In this document: piece by piece, positions 20,301 to 28,175 of the stretch
Layout of the letters: every line of letters starts with the position of its first letter
Position numbering within the stretch: the stretch's first letter is position 1
Source of the DNA: Paenibacillus tianjinensis
Lineage (GTDB): Bacteria > Bacillota > Bacilli > Paenibacillales > Paenibacillaceae
Assembly: GCF_017086365.1 (NCBI RefSeq)
Contig: NZ_CP070969.1
Span: 5,084,001 to 5,148,000 of the forward strand
Length of the DNA: 64,000 nucleotides
Direction: 5' to 3'
Made by a program: the position numbers and the translations under genes
Notes under the pieces: generated by a model
Databases searched by the model: none
What the model saw: the letters and a program-made list of their open reading frames with translations, nothing else
What the model was told of the DNA's origin: nothing

Positions 20301-20772
20301 TGGAGAGAAAGTCCTTTTCATTCCCAATCAGCAATGGGTGAATTCCCAGCGTATCCATCAGATCGCGATTCGGCAGCAGGTTGCGGTACAAGTATGTATT
20401 GGTGCTGGAACTTCCGAACATCCCGATGATACCCGGATACCTCCCCGGGATATTCCCGGAGTCCTCAAGAGCACTCCAGACAGCTTCCAGAAATATAAGA
20501 TGCTGCGGGTCTGAAATGTCAGCCTCGGATGAGGACATGTCAAAAAAGTTGCTGTCGAATCCCTCTATCTCCTCCAGAACTCCGCCAGCATTTACATAGT
20601 TGCTCTTAGTAAAAGCCACTTCCCCCTCCCGGGCCATTTCCTCGGTGGAAAAGAACTGTATGCTTTCCCTGCCTTGCATCAGGTTGTCCCAAAATTCATC
20701 CAAATTTCCCGCATCAGGTACCCGGCAGGACATTCCGATAATCGCAATATCGTAGCTCGTATCCTTATCCAT
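17338..20772 (-). CDS. PKS: KS, degenerate AT, ACP, thioesterase
   Basis: The 1144-residue protein extends and releases the chain. KS spans about 8-430 with the triad C177 (TACSSS), H313 (EAHGTGT) and H353 (IGHLDVAAGI). Residues about 480-760 align by eye to an AT, but where GHSxGEY is expected the protein reads YTGDGHYA, so the Ser nucleophile is missing; the post-AT phrase TYSFERTRHW is kept. An ACP follows (FLAGGDSFRA), then a type I thioesterase (VFLIHPAGGT, GGHSYGGNVAF). No KR, DH or ER is visible, so the added unit stays a beta-keto group. The start has GGGGGAG upstream and lies 19 bases after the NRPS. Confidence 0.92.
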   Translation of the reverse strand: MDKDTSYDIAIIGMSCRVPDAGNLDEFWDNLMQGRESIQFFSTEEMAREGEVAFTKSNYVNAGGVLEEIEGFDSNFFDMSSSEADISDPQHLIFLEAVWSALEDSGNIPGRYPGIIGMFGSSSTNTYLYRNLLPNRDLMDTLGIHPLLIGNEKDFLSTRVSYKLGLTGPSMTVQTACSSSLVAVHMAIQSLLNGECTMAAAGGVTVRSAQRVGYEFSEGGILSPDGVCRAFDENANGTVTGNGVGVVILKRYEDAVREGDSIYAVIKSSAVRNDGLHKVGFTAPGIEGQIQTIRDALNLSGVRPEDISYVEAHGTGTRLGDPVELSALCQVYAEYTDQKAFCALGSVKSSIGHLDVAAGIVGLIKVALMLRYRKLVPTVNFLSPNPELNLEKSPFYINTECEEWESEGTRFAGISSFGLGGTNCHIILEEHVPERTKGEDRPLYLVPLSAKTETSLISYTDKLLNQLEKTGYQLADVACTLATGRKPFNYRRAIVCRNLEELKTKLGSTTEITKSPSRPLPLTLLVSDMDVGILDKLYPHISACGGSFASSLLASSEILGRHGLTCSDLLDCAAGRVCTERPAWLTKQAAVRAASYICNCALISGMITDFGLMPNTYAYTGDGHYAIKVLLGQIRVEDVVEILLEVPVSSGRGRGTDADIQSAVENYDRSRRSGHILHVGCMELIMDAAEQVHQIVGNQDDVADYSLFQCIMETMGALWCGGITIDWEKFYEGLAARRVSLATYSFERTRHWIEAKPQTEPGITVPNEAGCRSPEEVASRLIEIWRRHLPVEQVNMDTDFFLAGGDSFRAIQIQAQISQEFGAKLSLSRFIAEPTLGAQVQQLLSKLKGENVQHAKTGEPDERVVRLRSGDDAQPPVFLIHPAGGTVMVYKALIQELDCNRNIFAIQVGMSAERAGEKKECIEETAAEYIQIMKRLYPQGPYIIGGHSYGGNVAFEMSLQLQRTGDLVEELLLFDSHPPKAYFNNKVMTEEKFLEAFPIIASLYFPNDNSREDRGVPSVRVITQPREDIAGIVGYLKKYSTQLSLLPDEEIKHFFQVWVSNHNALRTHNPQEVYNGRLHFFQAQQPQPGEILEILNINLQPGMDLADWGRLSADFWVYPIPGTHYSMLNEPNVRIMARSLEKIL

Positions 20773-20791
20773 AGCTAGTTACACTCCCCCT

Positions 20792-23700
20792 CTACGGCTT
20801 GACTCTCCGATTCATCGCATGTTTTCTTAACTGCTGCTTGTCAATTCTGTCGGAGGTCACAGACGACGTCTTGTCATCCTTGTGCTTTGACTGTATGCTC
20901 TCGATATGCTGGGCCTGCTCCGCCACGGTAGAATATTGGAAGAGGTCCGTTATGCTGATATCCGCACATAGTTGATCTTTTATACGATTGTGCAATTCCA
21001 CCACAAGAATAGAATTCCCGCCCATATCAAAAAACGGATGATCTATTCCCACTTTGTCCATTGATAAAACTTCTCCCCATAAGCTGGCAAGCTTCCGTTG
21101 CAACTCGGTCTCAGGGGCGGAAAAGCTGCTCGACTCCAAGATACCGCAGACAACTGGTGGAAGGGCAGAGCGATCTATTTTTCCATTTGCATTCAGTGGA
21201 ATCTGCTCAACGGCTAGAAAAGCAGATGGGATCATATAATCTGGCAATTTACCCTTCAGAAACTTCCGAAGCGTTCCGGAATCGAATAGCTCTTGATCAT
21301 GCAACACCACATAAGCCACAATTCTCTTGTCTTCATCGCGGCTGCCGTCTACCAGAACCACAGCATCCTTGATACCGGTGAAATCGAGGATTTTAGACCG
21401 GATCTCCCCCAGTTCAATCCGAAAGCCTCTAATTTTGACCTGTGAGTCCCGTCTTCCCAAATATTCAATATCTCCGTTCGGAAGATATCTTCCCATATCG
21501 CCTGAACGATACAGGCGATTGCCAGGAATTCCACCTATAAAATCATCAATAAATTTCTCTGCGGTCAATTCAGGACGATTGAAGTATCCCTTAGATACCC
21601 CGGCTCCTCCGACATAGATTTCACCGTACACACCAGGCGAAACCAAATTCCGATATTCATCAAGCAGATAGATCTGCAAATCGGGAATCGGTTCTCCGAT
21701 AAAACTTCCGGTGGCGAACTCGGTATCGGCCATAGTGATGGGTCTATAGGTAACATGGACTGTCGTTTCGGTAATTCCGTACATGTTGACCAATGTTGGT
21801 TCTTTGTCCCCATGACGTTCAAACCAAGGCCTCAAACTCTTGAGATCAAGCGCCTCTCCTCCAAAAATGACAACCCTCAACGCCAATGGATATTCATGAT
21901 GCAGGCTCAGGTCCACATTCATAAGTTGCTTGAATGCAGACGGGGTCTGATTCAACACCGTAACGCCTTCCGAGCTCAACAGTCTGTAAAAAGCATGAGG
22001 TTCTCTGGTTACGTAGTAAGGAACGATAACAAGCTTGCCGCCGTACAATAAAGCCCCGAAAATTTCCCAAACCGAGAAGTCAAAGCTGAATGAATGAAAG
22101 AGTGTCCACGTATCCCTTTCGTCAAAGTTGTACCACGGTTTTGTTGAAGTAAACAGGCGGACGGCATTCCGGTGGCTGACCATAACGCCTTTTGGCTTTC
22201 CGGTCGAGCCGGACGTATAAATAATATAAGCAGTGTTTTCGGCGGTCACATCCTGGTTAGACTCAAGTATCTCCGCCGATTCCGGCACACTCCAATCTCC
22301 GTCTACATACAAGATGTCCGTCTCGCCACCTTGGATCTTGGCAGCCAAATCCCGTTCGGTGATCATAACAGCAGGTTGAATATCCTGTATGATCTCGGCA
22401 ATCCGTTCCGGAGGGGCTTGATGATGAATGGGAACGTAAGTCCCACCTGCTTTAAGAACAGCCAGAATGGCCACGATCATATCGAGCGAGGGCTGCACAA
22501 TCAAGGGCACCTTCACTTCGGGTCCGACACCCTTCGCAACTAAACAAGTAGCCAGAATGGAAGATTTCAGATGTAACTCGCGGTAAGTAATCTCCTCCTG
22601 CCCGCAAACTGCGGCTGTTCTTGTAGGAAATCGCGCCGCCATCTTGCCGACCCGACTGTGCAACGTTTCTTCTTCTGTAAACTTCGCGGCAGGAGAGTTC
22701 CAGACGTTCAGAATTCTCTCCCGTTCTTCCTTAGTAATCATGGGATAGGCGCCTATCTCCAGATCCGGCTTATCCAGCACCTCCGAGATGAGCTGTACAT
22801 AATGAAGAGCCATGCGCTGGATAGTCTCTTCCTTGAACAATGCAGACTGGTAGTGAAACTGCCCTGACAGCGAACCTTCGACTTCCTCCAGATACAGGGA
22901 AAGCTCATACTGGGAAGCATGTACCGGCACCGGAACGGGCTGCAGGATTAAACGCCCTAATTGAATGAGCGGTCTCTCTTCCGCGAAAAGAAAGCGACCC
23001 GACCGGTTCGCGGATGTCGGCTTCTCGAACGTCAAAGAAACCTGGAAGACCGGCGTCCGGTTGCCGTTGCGTTGACCCTGAAGCTCCCGAACAATATTAA
23101 AGAAGGGGATATCTCCGTGGATCAGGCCCTCCATAGAAACTTGCTTCACATAAGCAACCAATTCCGGAAAAGAGAGGCTACTGTCAGCGGCAATTCGGAG
23201 CGGAAGCATATTGACTAAGTACCCTATCGTATCTTTGAACCTGGCACTGCTTCTGCCGGTTGTCGGCGATCCGATGATTATATCCCTCTGCCCCGAATAT
23301 TTCTGGAGAAGCATATAATAGAAAGCAAGCATAATTACATAAACTGTAGCTCCATGGGCACCCGCTAGCCTTCTGATTCCATCTACCATCTTTGGATTCA
23401 GCTCGAAGGAGCAAGAACGGCCTCTGTAATCCGTATACTCTCCTCTTGGATAATCCGTTGGAAGATCCATGCACGGAAGTAAACCGTTCAAAGTTTCTTT
23501 CCAGTAATCCAAGGAACGGCGGCCTTCATTAGATGTCAGCAATCCCCCTTGCCACTTTGCAAACTCACTGTACAAAACTCCCGATGGGCCTGGAGAAGCC
23601 GTTCCGTGCTCAACCAGACTTGTGTAGATCTGCCCAAGCTCATTCAACAAAATACCCTGGCTCCAATAATCCATCGCAATATGGTGTATGGATACCAGTA

Positions 23701-24160
23701 GTAAACCCTGTCCCCCCGCCCTTTCAAAAAAATCAACTCTCATTACTTTGCCGTTCTCCAAATCAAAGGGATGCCTGGAACACTCGTGAACCAGAGGCTC
23801 AATCATTTCTTCCTCCAGATCGGATACCTCATGCACCGTCCAGAATTCTTCCCCATTCATCACCTGCTGGACAACTTTAAAGAGGCCACTGGTATTCTCA
23901 CGATACCCGGTACGCAAGATAGGGTGCTTGTCCCGCAAAATGCGGAATGATTCCCGCAAAAGATCGACCCGGATCTGATTATCAATCCGTGCACAAAAGT
24001 TCAAGTGGTACGCACAAGAGTCAGGAGCGAGTCGATATTGAAGAAACAATCCTTCCTGCCCTTTGGAGGCAGGAAGAGAGTCTCCGGTTAGACCAAGTTT
24101 ATGTCTCAATATAGCTTCAGCAAGCTGGAGTTTCTGTGTCCTTTCGAGGGTCTGTTCCAT
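20792..24160 (-). CDS. NRPS module C-A-T, predicted to activate threonine
   Basis: The 1122-residue module joins a carrier-bound acyl group to an amino acid. The C domain (about 25-460) has HHIAMDYW, in which the usual final Gly is Tyr. The A domain (about 490-1000) has YTSGSTGKPKG, YGITETT, RSGDMGRY and NANGKIDR. Reading the specificity positions by eye gives D-F-W-N-I-G-M-V-H-K, the code known for threonine. The T domain ends the protein (DMGGNSILVVE). No epimerase or methyltransferase was seen. The start at 24160 follows AAGGAGG; the longer frame to 24202 lacks a ribosome site and overlaps the previous gene. Confidence 0.93.
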   Translation of the reverse strand: MEQTLERTQKLQLAEAILRHKLGLTGDSLPASKGQEGLFLQYRLAPDSCAYHLNFCARIDNQIRVDLLRESFRILRDKHPILRTGYRENTSGLFKVVQQVMNGEEFWTVHEVSDLEEEMIEPLVHECSRHPFDLENGKVMRVDFFERAGGQGLLLVSIHHIAMDYWSQGILLNELGQIYTSLVEHGTASPGPSGVLYSEFAKWQGGLLTSNEGRRSLDYWKETLNGLLPCMDLPTDYPRGEYTDYRGRSCSFELNPKMVDGIRRLAGAHGATVYVIMLAFYYMLLQKYSGQRDIIIGSPTTGRSSARFKDTIGYLVNMLPLRIAADSSLSFPELVAYVKQVSMEGLIHGDIPFFNIVRELQGQRNGNRTPVFQVSLTFEKPTSANRSGRFLFAEERPLIQLGRLILQPVPVPVHASQYELSLYLEEVEGSLSGQFHYQSALFKEETIQRMALHYVQLISEVLDKPDLEIGAYPMITKEERERILNVWNSPAAKFTEEETLHSRVGKMAARFPTRTAAVCGQEEITYRELHLKSSILATCLVAKGVGPEVKVPLIVQPSLDMIVAILAVLKAGGTYVPIHHQAPPERIAEIIQDIQPAVMITERDLAAKIQGGETDILYVDGDWSVPESAEILESNQDVTAENTAYIIYTSGSTGKPKGVMVSHRNAVRLFTSTKPWYNFDERDTWTLFHSFSFDFSVWEIFGALLYGGKLVIVPYYVTREPHAFYRLLSSEGVTVLNQTPSAFKQLMNVDLSLHHEYPLALRVVIFGGEALDLKSLRPWFERHGDKEPTLVNMYGITETTVHVTYRPITMADTEFATGSFIGEPIPDLQIYLLDEYRNLVSPGVYGEIYVGGAGVSKGYFNRPELTAEKFIDDFIGGIPGNRLYRSGDMGRYLPNGDIEYLGRRDSQVKIRGFRIELGEIRSKILDFTGIKDAVVLVDGSRDEDKRIVAYVVLHDQELFDSGTLRKFLKGKLPDYMIPSAFLAVEQIPLNANGKIDRSALPPVVCGILESSSFSAPETELQRKLASLWGEVLSMDKVGIDHPFFDMGGNSILVVELHNRIKDQLCADISITDLFQYSTVAEQAQHIESIQSKHKDDKTSSVTSDRIDKQQLRKHAMNRRVKP

Positions 24161-24185
24161 TTTTTCCTCCTTAATATGCCTTAGG

Positions 24186-26246
24186 TTACCGCTGTAGGGC
24201 ATCTAATATCAGATCAAGCTCTTCCTCCGAATAACTGTTCAGACGGTTGTATATCGTCTCAATGTCCATGCTGTCCCGATCCAGTTCTTCCATCATCGGG
24301 CTTGCCTCCATAGCAGTGGAAGCCCTGCTCTCTTCAATGATTCTGCCGGCAATGGACTCTATAGTATTGCCCTCCAGATAATAGGAGATCGGAAGCTGAA
24401 CCCCATATTTCTCTTCAACCAGGTGGTGTAGCTCAATGGCCGTAATCGAATCGGTACCGAGCAGATGGATCGGCAGCCCGATATCAATCGATTCACTTTC
24501 ACCGGGAAGTAACCTTTTGAAAGCGGTAATCAAATCGGCAAGCACAGCCTCCCTGAGCTCATTCAAGGTGAGCTCCTTCATCCAATCTGATGTAAATGCG
24601 GAGCGGGATTTACCTGTCCCCGTTTTGTTGGTCAGATGCTCATATACGTATGCAAGGCTTAGTTTTTTTTCAAGATAGAGAGCTTTGCATTTACTTCTTT
24701 GGAGCTTGCCCGTACGGGTAAGCGGAAGCGATTGAGGAGGTACATAGAGCAGCTCCGCAATCCGAATTCCGTTGCGTGCTTGAATATCCGCAACTGTCAG
24801 ATCAGCCAGCCGGGAAAGTTCCTCCTTGTCGTGAAGTGCGGTTTCCACCACCACAATCAAGCGTTCTCCCTCGATATCTTCAACCGAAAAAGCCGCACAC
24901 TGCCCTATCGTCATTGCCTGTCTGCGTACACCCGCCTCAATATCATCCGGGTAGAAATTCTGCCCTTTGATAATTATTATTTCCTTGAGTCTTCCGGTCA
25001 GAAAGAGATTGCCGTCGATCTTACAGGCCAAGTCCCCTGTCCTGAAGAATGGCCCCTCTCCCTCGGGCAAATTCATGCTGAAATCCTTCTTTGTTTGATC
25101 AGGATCATTCCAATATCTATCAGCCAGTCCGGAGCCCTTTACCCATATCTCGCCGATCTCGCCCGATCCACACTCCCGCCCGCTGTTGCTGTCAACAATA
25201 ACGGCCTGATACCCCGCAACTACCTGACCACAATTATAAATACCTGGAAGTGATTCAAGCATCTTCGGCGGTTCATTCAATGCGCTGATTGAGATAATGC
25301 CCGCCTCGGTCATTCCGTATCCTATGATCAGGCTATTCGCCGCAAAGCCATGCCTGGCAAAAGTGCGGGTAAAGCTGTCCACCGTGGAGGGAAGAATCCG
25401 CTCCGAGCCGCTGAGAGAAATTCGTAGATGACTCAAATCCAACCCTTCCGCCTGTTCCAGGGTATATGCGCCAGCCGCCAGCTTGTAGACAAAATCAGGA
25501 CCAAGAAATATGGTCGCTCTGCGCCGGGATAGCTCCCTTACCCAATCAAGAGGCGATTGCAAGACTCGGAGCATGGGCAGAAAAATAACCTGAAGACCAA
25601 AAGTTAATGAAATGAAGACATTCAGCATCCCCATAATATGCTGCAACGGGCTGACACACACTGAACTGTCCGTATCCTGCAGTCGGAGACGGTCCTGAAC
25701 TGACATCACATGGCTGCTGAAGCTTTGATGCGTATGAACAACTCCCTTGGGCCTGCCAGTAGAACCGGATGTATACAAAATGAATGCTTCGGAGGCCGGG
25801 GATAGATCGACTGGTATATATTCAGCCTCTTCCAGTCGCCCGTCAGTTGTATATATGCTATAACCTGGCAAGCGCGCCTGCAGCATGGGCTGCATCTCGG
25901 ATGTGGTCAACAGAAGATTTGTCAGGCAATCCGCGGAGAAAGCCTTGAGTTCCTCCACAAACGACGCGCTCTTGGTTAAATACATGGGAACCGCTATAAC
26001 TCCTCCGAAGATGCAGCCAAGGAATGCAACCGTAAATTCAATGTTCGAGTTGAATAGGAGAAGTACCCTGCTCTTCGGCTGGCATCCCTTCGTGCGAAGA
26101 AGCGCGGCAATGCCCTCGGCCCGGGTAATCAATTCGGAATAAGTAATTGCACGTTCCCCTGTTTCGTCCATTGGAAGTTCTTTCAATATTTCTTTATCCG
26201 GCCATCTTGACGCTGACTGCCTAATGATCTCAAAGATACTGTTCAC
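24186..26246 (-). CDS. Fatty acyl-AMP ligase fused to ACP (FAAL-ACP)
   Basis: FAALs adenylate a free fatty acid and pass it to a carrier instead of CoA. The AMP-ligase part (about 1-560) has LYTSGSTGRPKGVVH, GYGMTEAG, RTGDLACKIDGNLFLTGRLKEII and GQNFYPDDIE, the last two typical of FAALs. A C-terminal ACP follows (LLGTDSITAIELHH). It should load the lipid starter onto its own ACP for transfer to the NRPS condensation domain. The most likely start is GTG at 26246, six bases after AGGTGGAG; GTG at 26258 is possible. It lies between the exporter and the NRPS in one operon. Confidence 0.88.
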   Translation of the reverse strand: MNSIFEIIRQSASRWPDKEILKELPMDETGERAITYSELITRAEGIAALLRTKGCQPKSRVLLLFNSNIEFTVAFLGCIFGGVIAVPMYLTKSASFVEELKAFSADCLTNLLLTTSEMQPMLQARLPGYSIYTTDGRLEEAEYIPVDLSPASEAFILYTSGSTGRPKGVVHTHQSFSSHVMSVQDRLRLQDTDSSVCVSPLQHIMGMLNVFISLTFGLQVIFLPMLRVLQSPLDWVRELSRRRATIFLGPDFVYKLAAGAYTLEQAEGLDLSHLRISLSGSERILPSTVDSFTRTFARHGFAANSLIIGYGMTEAGIISISALNEPPKMLESLPGIYNCGQVVAGYQAVIVDSNSGRECGSGEIGEIWVKGSGLADRYWNDPDQTKKDFSMNLPEGEGPFFRTGDLACKIDGNLFLTGRLKEIIIIKGQNFYPDDIEAGVRRQAMTIGQCAAFSVEDIEGERLIVVVETALHDKEELSRLADLTVADIQARNGIRIAELLYVPPQSLPLTRTGKLQRSKCKALYLEKKLSLAYVYEHLTNKTGTGKSRSAFTSDWMKELTLNELREAVLADLITAFKRLLPGESESIDIGLPIHLLGTDSITAIELHHLVEEKYGVQLPISYYLEGNTIESIAGRIIEESRASTAMEASPMMEELDRDSMDIETIYNRLNSYSEEELDLILDALQR

Positions 26247-26265
26247 TGGCTTCTCCACCTTTTTA

Positions 26266-27954
26266 TCACATTTCTTGATTGTCCATCGCTATTTCGGTAC
26301 CCTGCTCCTGCCTTCGTCCCGTTCCTATGAAAAAGGAAAATAAGATGCCCAGCAGCAGACCGGCACTGCCGTATTTGAAAGTATCACTGAACGAAGAGAC
26401 CAATCCGGAATATAACTCAGGCTGAATCCGTTCAGGCCACAGTTTCTTCACTTCGTCTTGCTGAGCCTGAAGAGCAGCTTTGGTCATCTCCAATTTGTCC
26501 GGAGCTACACCAGCCAGCACTTTGGCCCCTCGCTGCTGCATCAAGCCGATAACGCTCTCCATCTGGGGAACTTCACTACTGCTGGATACCTCGATGTCAT
26601 TCACAGCGTTAATCAATTCCTCTTGAGCGGCGGCGCTGAAGACTTTATCCGAACGGATAATGCCGATTATATCGGACTTTGCAGCCGTAATTTCACTGCC
26701 TATGGCCGCGTTCAAAATAGTGACAATAATAGCTACACCAAGCACTGCCCCGATAGAGCGCGTCATATTCATAATACCTGACGTAATACCAACCTTATCT
26801 TTAGGGACATTGCCGATGGCCGAATTCATCGTGGGTGCCAGCGCAAACCCCATACCCGCGCCAGCGATAGCCAGTCTGTATATTACATCAAGCCGATCCG
26901 ATCCTGCAGTCAGGTCATTCATAAGGAACATTGACAGCGCGATGCAGCCCATCCCGGCAATGATAAGCCAGCGTTCCCCCACTCTTTTGAGAAGCAGACT
27001 GGTTATTACCGAGAAGAAGGCCGAGGACAACGGCATAACAGATAGAGTCACACCAGCCTCAAGCTCGCTGAGCCCCATCAACCGAGTCATGAAAAAAGAA
27101 ATAAGCAGCGATATTGTCATGATTCCCGCACCCAAAATAAGCAGAGTTAAGGATGCTGCGTTGAAGGTGACATTCCTAAGGAGTGACAGGGGAATCATTG
27201 GCTTCTTTGAGGTAAGCTCAACCCAGACAAATAACGCCATAAAGATCAAGAAGGCTAAAAACAAGCACAGGATAAGCGGAGAGGTCCACCCTTCGTCATT
27301 GGCCTGAATGAGCGCATAGGTGACAGAGAACAGCGAGACGGACAGTGTAAGCATCCCCGGAATATCGAGTTGTTTGCCTGCTGTGGGGTCATAGGATTCT
27401 TTGATGCAAAAGATCACTAAGAACAGAGCGACAATACCGATCGGAACATTGATCAAAAATATCGACTGCCAGTTGAACTGATCCGCTAAGAATCCTCCAA
27501 GCGTCGGCCCGCTTGCCGCCGCCAGCCCCGACACTACGGACCAAATGCCGAGCACCTTGCCCTGCTTATCTTCCGGAGCCAAGTCAAGTGCGAGGGGTAT
27601 GGATACCGGCAGAATAATTCCGCCGAATAATCCTTGAAGCACGCGAAATAAGATAAGCATCTCAGAGGATGGTGAGATAGCGCACAGAAATGACATCAGT
27701 GTAAAGAATAAAATACCGATCCCGAATATCTTCTTCCGGCCAAACTGGTCGGCCAATCTTGAAGCTGTAATGATAAAAACAGCAAACGCCAAATTATAGC
27801 CGTTGATTACCCAAGTAATGTTTTTCAGCGTGGTATTGTAGTAGCTCATCATCTCGGGAAGGGTGATGTTAATGATCGTTGTATCCAGTAATGCCATGAA
27901 AAACCCAAAAATAACTGCCATAAATGCTAATTTGTTTTTTGTCCCGCTTATCAT
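26266..27954 (-). CDS. DHA2-family MFS drug exporter
   Basis: The 562-residue protein has the 14-segment pattern of EmrB/QacA exporters: motif A-like ADQFGRKKIF, LLDTTIINITLPEM in the first segment and SGLAAASGPTLGGF for motif C. An extracellular loop of about 70 residues (SDIIGIIRSDKV to LWPERIQPELYS) lies before the last helix. It sits inside the biosynthetic operon and probably exports the lipo-product, giving self-resistance. The ATG at 27954 has GGAG eight bases upstream; an upstream TTG at 27984 lacks a ribosome site. Confidence 0.88.
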   Translation of the reverse strand: MISGTKNKLAFMAVIFGFFMALLDTTIINITLPEMMSYYNTTLKNITWVINGYNLAFAVFIITASRLADQFGRKKIFGIGILFFTLMSFLCAISPSSEMLILFRVLQGLFGGIILPVSIPLALDLAPEDKQGKVLGIWSVVSGLAAASGPTLGGFLADQFNWQSIFLINVPIGIVALFLVIFCIKESYDPTAGKQLDIPGMLTLSVSLFSVTYALIQANDEGWTSPLILCLFLAFLIFMALFVWVELTSKKPMIPLSLLRNVTFNAASLTLLILGAGIMTISLLISFFMTRLMGLSELEAGVTLSVMPLSSAFFSVITSLLLKRVGERWLIIAGMGCIALSMFLMNDLTAGSDRLDVIYRLAIAGAGMGFALAPTMNSAIGNVPKDKVGITSGIMNMTRSIGAVLGVAIIVTILNAAIGSEITAAKSDIIGIIRSDKVFSAAAQEELINAVNDIEVSSSSEVPQMESVIGLMQQRGAKVLAGVAPDKLEMTKAALQAQQDEVKKLWPERIQPELYSGLVSSFSDTFKYGSAGLLLGILFSFFIGTGRRQEQGTEIAMDNQEM

Positions 27955-27987
27955 CTTCCAATCTCCACCCCCAGATTTTCGCAATTG

Positions 27988-28137
27988 TTATTTGTAATAC
28001 TTTTCCTTGATCTCTTCCGGCATTTCAGGCTCATGGGCAATCCACCAACATAACGTATTCACTCTCAGCATCACAAAGGCAACGGCCAATAAACTGATTA
28101 CTTTCCAAGGAATTCTTTTAATTTGAGCTACATTCAT
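27988..28137 (-). CDS. agrD: AgrD-like cyclic-lactone autoinducer precursor (49 aa)
   Basis: The peptide begins with an amphipathic helix (MNVAQIKRIPWKVISLLA), then reads NTLCWWIA, then the acidic tail HEPEMPEEIKEK. Aligned with staphylococcal AgrD, C30-W-W-I-A34 matches the five-residue thiolactone ring (CDFIM) and HEPEMPEEI matches DEVEVPKEL, the AgrB-recognised tail. AgrB should cleave after A34 and close a ring through C30; an unknown exporter or peptidase would trim the N-side. GGGAGG lies 12 bases before the ATG. Unusually it is not beside agrB: the SDR gene and a 35-aa ORF lie between, and the exporter gene follows after 33 bases. A typical ORF caller would miss it. Confidence 0.85.
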   Translation of the reverse strand: MNVAQIKRIPWKVISLLAVAFVMLRVNTLCWWIAHEPEMPEEIKEKYYK

Positions 28138-28175
28138 GATCAGGTTCTTCCTCCCTAAAATTGGATATTTGTATT

